Shown here piece after piece: positions 28,001 to 34,000 of a stretch of 64,000 bases of DNA. This DNA comes from Siphonodentalium dalli. Lineage: Eukaryota; Mollusca; Scaphopoda; Gadilida; Siphonodentaliidae. The stretch lies in assembly GCA_032622095.1 (NCBI GenBank), contig CP136063.1:179409956-179473955 (forward strand), read 5' to 3'. Made by a program: the position numbers and the translations under genes. Every line of letters begins with the position of its first letter. Position 1 is the stretch's first letter. The notes beneath the pieces are model-generated. The model ran no database searches. It was not told the origin of the DNA and saw only the letters and a list, made by a program, of their open reading frames with translations.

Positions 28001-31000
28001 ACTTACAGTGCTGCGTGGCACAATATATACAGTAATGGCCTAAATAATCAACTCCTTAACCACAGCAGAATTATGGGTAACTTTTCAGGATTTAGTCGGA
28101 AATATGGCTTGTTGCCATTCATCTGAAAGCTCTCGGTGATAAATGGCAACAAGCCATATTTCCGACTAAATCCTGAAAAGTTACCCATAGTTCTGCTGTG
28201 GTTAAGGAGTCGATTATTTAGGGCATTACTGTAGTTAGATTTCAGAAAAAAAAGTCAGCTGAGTTTGTAGAAATTAAGAAGGAAAAAGCTATATAAATAC
28301 AGGAAATGAATGTAGATTGAGGGTTTTATTGAGGGGTATTTTGCTGTGGTCATTTGAGCATATTTAGTGTGAACATCTTAAAACACTCTCAAACTACATT
28401 CATTTCTTAACTGTACTTTGATGATAGTTTTGTTCATGCTCATATTTGGTTATAATTGTTTCCTGATACTCAAAAGGAATACACTTTTGTACAATGTTGT
28501 CTCCAGAATAGCAGCGTACACATTTATTCTTATATATATACATTATTGTGTCTTATGTTGGCATAATCATTCCTCATGTTTATCGAGATTTGTTCAGACA
28601 GAATGAAGGAATATACATTTAAATGTATAACTGGTTCTGATGTTGTATTCTCTGGTATGGTACAACCAATATCGATTGTGCTTTCAGTTCTGTTGTATGA
28701 TTTTTGGCCCACTGAATACAAATTTAGCATAAAAGATTCACCTATCAAAATGTTTTGACATAAGCAGCTGACAACACAGACTTCATTCATGGCCTTAATG
28801 ATGAAATATGTCCAGACTTATTTTACAAATCCTGTGTACTAACCATTCATAAATGTGATATTTCTTCATCCTTTTTCAGCTGTTGCTGGTATTTCTGAGA
28901 GCAAACATTTCTTCACTTTTGATGGCAAACACTTTGACTTCGCTGGTCGATGCAGCTACACCCTTGCCAAGGACATGCTCCACAGCAATTTCTCCGTCAT
29001 CGCTAACTACGACAGAGCCACTAACCCATCAATTGCTAGCATTCAAATTACTGATAAACAGAATGTCATTGAAGTCAGAGATAATGGAAGAGTAAGTTTT
29101 GTAAAGTATTGTTCCCAATCTTGAAGTTTGATGCTTTCGACTAAAGAATAAAATTGTTATCGATTTTACCATGCTGAAAGTGAAGTGCACAGCAAGCATT
29201 TTTCTTATGCTCTTTGATTTTTTGCAGGCACAATAAATTCTTTGATCTAATTCCGCAGAATATGCTTTTTCAAATAATTTGTTTTGAGTTGTGTCATTTT
29301 TACAATAACATCAACTAAATATGATCAATCAGTATTCGATTCAGACTAACTCAGATAGAGTATATCCTAAAATATGTAGTAATTGCCCTCTGACTTCATT
29401 TCCCAGTATAGAATACACTGAATCAGTGCTTTCATCAAAATACAAGAATTAATGCACAAGAAGGATTTCATGAAAGTTGTCTTGAATTTCAGATTAAGAT
29501 AAATGGAAGACGTGTTGAGATCCCAGTAAGCATCGGAGATACCACAGTTGAGAGAATTGGCCAGGTTCTACGTGTAGCTAACAAAAACTTTGAGCTGGAC
29601 TACGATATGGAACACAAATATTACTTCCTCACTGTCAGTGGGTGGTACCATGGAAGACTGGCTGGTCTGCTCGGATACTACGATCTCGAGAATTTCAATG
29701 ACATGATGACATCAGAGAGAATAATCACAAAGAATATTCAGCAGCTCGCACAGTCATGGGAGGTTGCATCCAGATGCTCCTCGAACAACAATTTCGCTGA
29801 CAACTTAATCAATCCAACACAAAGTGCGACAGAAAAATGCACCAAATTCTTTGAGATGCACAGCTCAGAATTCAGACCATGCTTTGGACAGGTTTGTAAT
29901 TTTTTTCAGTAACAACAACCTTCAAGTGATCATATGTGTAGTTTGGTTTATCTTGTGATTTTCTTATGTTTATCTCAGGGCAAAATAAATTATTTGAGTG
30001 TTTCTGGTAACCTGCCTGCCCTCAGTCTCAAATACCGTGCCCAAAATGGATTTTTGTTTTATTATTTTGCCCTTATTCGTCGCTGAAAAAAAAATTCTCG
30101 ATCAAAACATTGTTAATATGGACATTAAAATTTTACTTTCTATTTACAATTTAAACCCTCAGGTTCTATGTCTTACATATATATATGCATTTCATTTAAA
30201 TAGATACATTATTCAATTTCTGAATTCATGGAGTTCATTATTCCAGGTATTTTGCAAAATAATATGAAAAATTACAATAAAATGAAAATCTACCTGACCG
30301 ACCAAATATATTTTTGACCCATTTTCAGAAACCGTATTCATTGTATTTTGGCCTCAATACTATCGCTATTGTCATAGTTAAAGTCCAAATTATTGGAGTT
30401 GTAGACAAAATATTCTGCAAATGTCAGAGACATATGCCCAGTTCTATATATATATATAATTGACATTTTGAATTTTAACTTACATATGTCAGGTACTACC
30501 ATTTGCGACTACTTATTAAAGGTACTCAATCCGATAAAACTCATCTCAATTACTATTTCAATGGCTTCGGGGGTCAAAAATATTTGATTCGAGTCGAGGA
30601 AGTCACCCATCAAAGCTCAGATTTGTTAGATATCGATTTTAGAAATCTATTATTTTTCATTATCGGGAATTCTTTCTGGCCCAGTACGTAGTCAAAATTG
30701 CGTGATTATTACCACTTGATTTTAGAGTTATCCATCCTTGTCTGTTTGAATAGAGTTTTGGTGTAATCATCTCGAGCAGGTTTCAAAATTGACGGCAATG
30801 ATTAGTACTCATCTCGAGAAATTAACAAATTTCAAAAATCAATATCTAATAACTCTGAGCTTTGTTTGATGGGTTCCTCGACTCGAATCAAATATTTTTT
30901 ACCCCCAAAGCCAAAGAAATAGTAATATAGGACCCTCTGATCGGATTGTTGTTGTTGGAATCTGTTGAGATGGGGACCCTCTTTACGGATTGAGTACCTT

Positions 31001-34000
31001 TATTTGTCATACCGCTAATCCTCAGCATTTTTACCAGCCTTATTGTAGTTTTCATATAATACATGCAGTTGGTTTGGAATCATAATATGACACGCTCGAA
31101 CTTCGAATGTCATTGTTTGTCTGGTTTCAGTGGAATCATCAGATTCTCAACATAAAATTGAATGGCATTATTTACAAATAGAAGAAAAGAAAATGACTGA
31201 ACATGTAGAATGTCCTAAAGATTTATATACAGTAATGCCATAAATAATCGACTCCTTAACCACAGCAGAATTATGGGTAATTTTTCAGGATTTTTCAGTG
31301 AGAGCTTTCCGATGAATGACAACAAGCCATATTTCCGACTAAATCCTGAAAAATTACCCATAGTTCTGCTGTAGTTAAGGAGTCGATTATTTAGGGCATT
31401 ACTATATGTGCTTTGTATGATACAAAATAAATACAGTATTTAAATGCTTTTAATAACAGGTCACACCAGAAGAGTACATGACTGCCTGTGAGAATGAGAT
31501 GACTGTTGGATCCATGGATCTTTGTAATACTGCAGCAATGTACATCCGTATGTGCAGAGCTAAAGAAGTCAATGTGAAGCTTCCCAGACAGTGTGGTGAG
31601 TAATATTCCTCCAATACACTCAATCTCATTTCAATGTTCTGATGTTCTATGCACACCCCCCCCCCCCCCCACAGCTGTTGATTAGGTGCATTATGAGTTA
31701 TGCCGATATATAATCCATTCAGCGATGTCGAAGCTAGTTTAATTCCCGGTAACTGCGGATTGGTGATCCATGTAGAGGGAGGGCAGTAGGGTACCCTGAA
31801 TCGTGTATCTGGGCAAGTTTCTTAGTTGCTTACAAGAGTCGGTGGTTTCTACATGCAATTGAGTGATATCCCAGTGTTATTAACCATCTGCACGGTCATT
31901 CCTTCAACCACATTCTAATATGGCCCAGCAGATAGAACAACAATAAACTCAATAATAAACTTTATGAACATTCTTGGCTCATCTCGCAGTTATTTGCATT
32001 TTGTTATGTCTTAGCATGACAAATAGCCATCTTTAAATGCCATTTTATACAATTGATCACTGTCCTATGCCTGTAGGCGCAAAATATATCATCTTTTTCG
32101 ATAACTTGGGTTTAAGAAACCGGATTCAATAATATTATTTTATTGAAAAGTATGTGTGCCTAATTTAGTCATGAAACTGTTTGTCAGCGAATGTTTGTGT
32201 AATCACTTAACGTTGTTTATTAACAGTGCGATGCAGTAACCCAAATGGTAACACCTTCATGGAGGGAGAGAATGTCACACTTACAAAGATGAACGAACCG
32301 GAAGTTGATGTTCTCTTCGTGATGCAGGAAGCCAAGTGCAACAAGAAAGTATTCCACAAGCTTGACAACATCGCCAAAGAAATCTACTCAGATCTCAAAA
32401 TTAAAGGTATAGATTAAAGTGAATTGACTCTCGGTGGTGGAATGCCTCCTGTTGGTTTATCAGTCGTTAATTTGGGTTGCACGCGGTACTAAATATTTAC
32501 ATTTTTAAACGCCTGTTTCAGAAGAAAAAAAACAGTCATAAGTATTCAGTCTTCCGTTTGTCGGGACATCCACCCATTAACATTTTTGGTGTCTGACTGA
32601 TAACTCCAGTTTATATAATTTTATATGAACCAAAGTTGGTATGTGTATTTCGGAGCTAAAAATTCAGTCCAAGTTCGAAGATGGGTTCCGTCCAATTATT
32701 TTTATATCAGTTAGATTCCATATTCCTTAATCTTAAACAATAAAACTAGACCAATTTGATGTCACAGGGGACATCACTCTTTCCTCTCATGCAACTTAAC
32801 ACTTGTTTGCCATTGTGAGACTTCAGTGAATTATCACAGCCATGTGTTAGACAGTCTATCTGCTTATACATATGCACATCAGAAGCTTTTTTTAGTTTTC
32901 TCGATATATACGTTTAAGTATTTTGAGGTCTGTTTTCACAAGAGTACAGCTGAATAATATGAATCTTTCATTCACGAGTTAACCCATTCTATACTAAATA
33001 CTCATTGACGAGTAGTTATCCCTTAAGAAATGTTCAAACCTGTGGTTGTTAAACTTATTATATGAACATTTCCCACCAATGAATAGGATTCCTTTTGCAC
33101 CTTTTATTGTCTGTTGTCTGCTAATATTTTCTGAACATCCCTCCAGAAGAATAATAGACCCTTCCTATGTATACTTTTATAACTGATTGGGAGAATATAT
33201 ATAGTAACGAAAAACGGTTTAACATTCTTTTCAGGCATCAAAGATTCGAGGTATGGATTCATGACGTACGATGAAGAGAAGACATACATGCACACCATAA
33301 ATGGTGAGATCTTCACATCTGCTGCTAAATTCGCACCAGAAATCAGGAAATTGTCCGAAGAGACTCAGGCTGATGCTATGACTGCTCTAATGAAAGCCGC
33401 CAGGTATCCATTCAGAACTGGAGCTAAGAAAATAGTAATTCTGATCCCATGTGCCGACTGCCACGAGAATAACGTCAGATACAGTGAAATCAGCCAAATA
33501 TACAAGAACAGCGACATTTCTCTGCATATTCTCACACAGCCAGAGTTTGGAATCAATGGAAACAAAGGATCTAAATCAAGCAAAATATTTGGTAAGTTTC
33601 AAATTTTACTGCTATCAATATATTATAAAGGGCCCTAGTTATTCGAGTTGTATACAGTAATGCCCTAAATAATCAACTCCTTAACCACAGCAGAATTATG
33701 GATAATTTTTCAGGATTTAGTCGGAAATATGGCTTGTTGCCATTCATCAGAAAGCTCTCAGTGAGAGATTTGCAATGAATGACAACAAGCCATATTTCCG
33801 ACTAAATCCTGAAAAATTACCCATAATTCTGCTGTGGTTAAGGAGTCGATTATTTAAGGCATTACTGTAGTGTATCCGATTAATGCTCCATGCAAGGTGA
33901 GTGTATTTTAAATGTATGTAGCTTGGCTAGTTTGTTAGTCAGTGGTATCTACTTTCAGTGGTGTCATTTTGCAGTGAATATGCACTGATGGGTAGTTACT

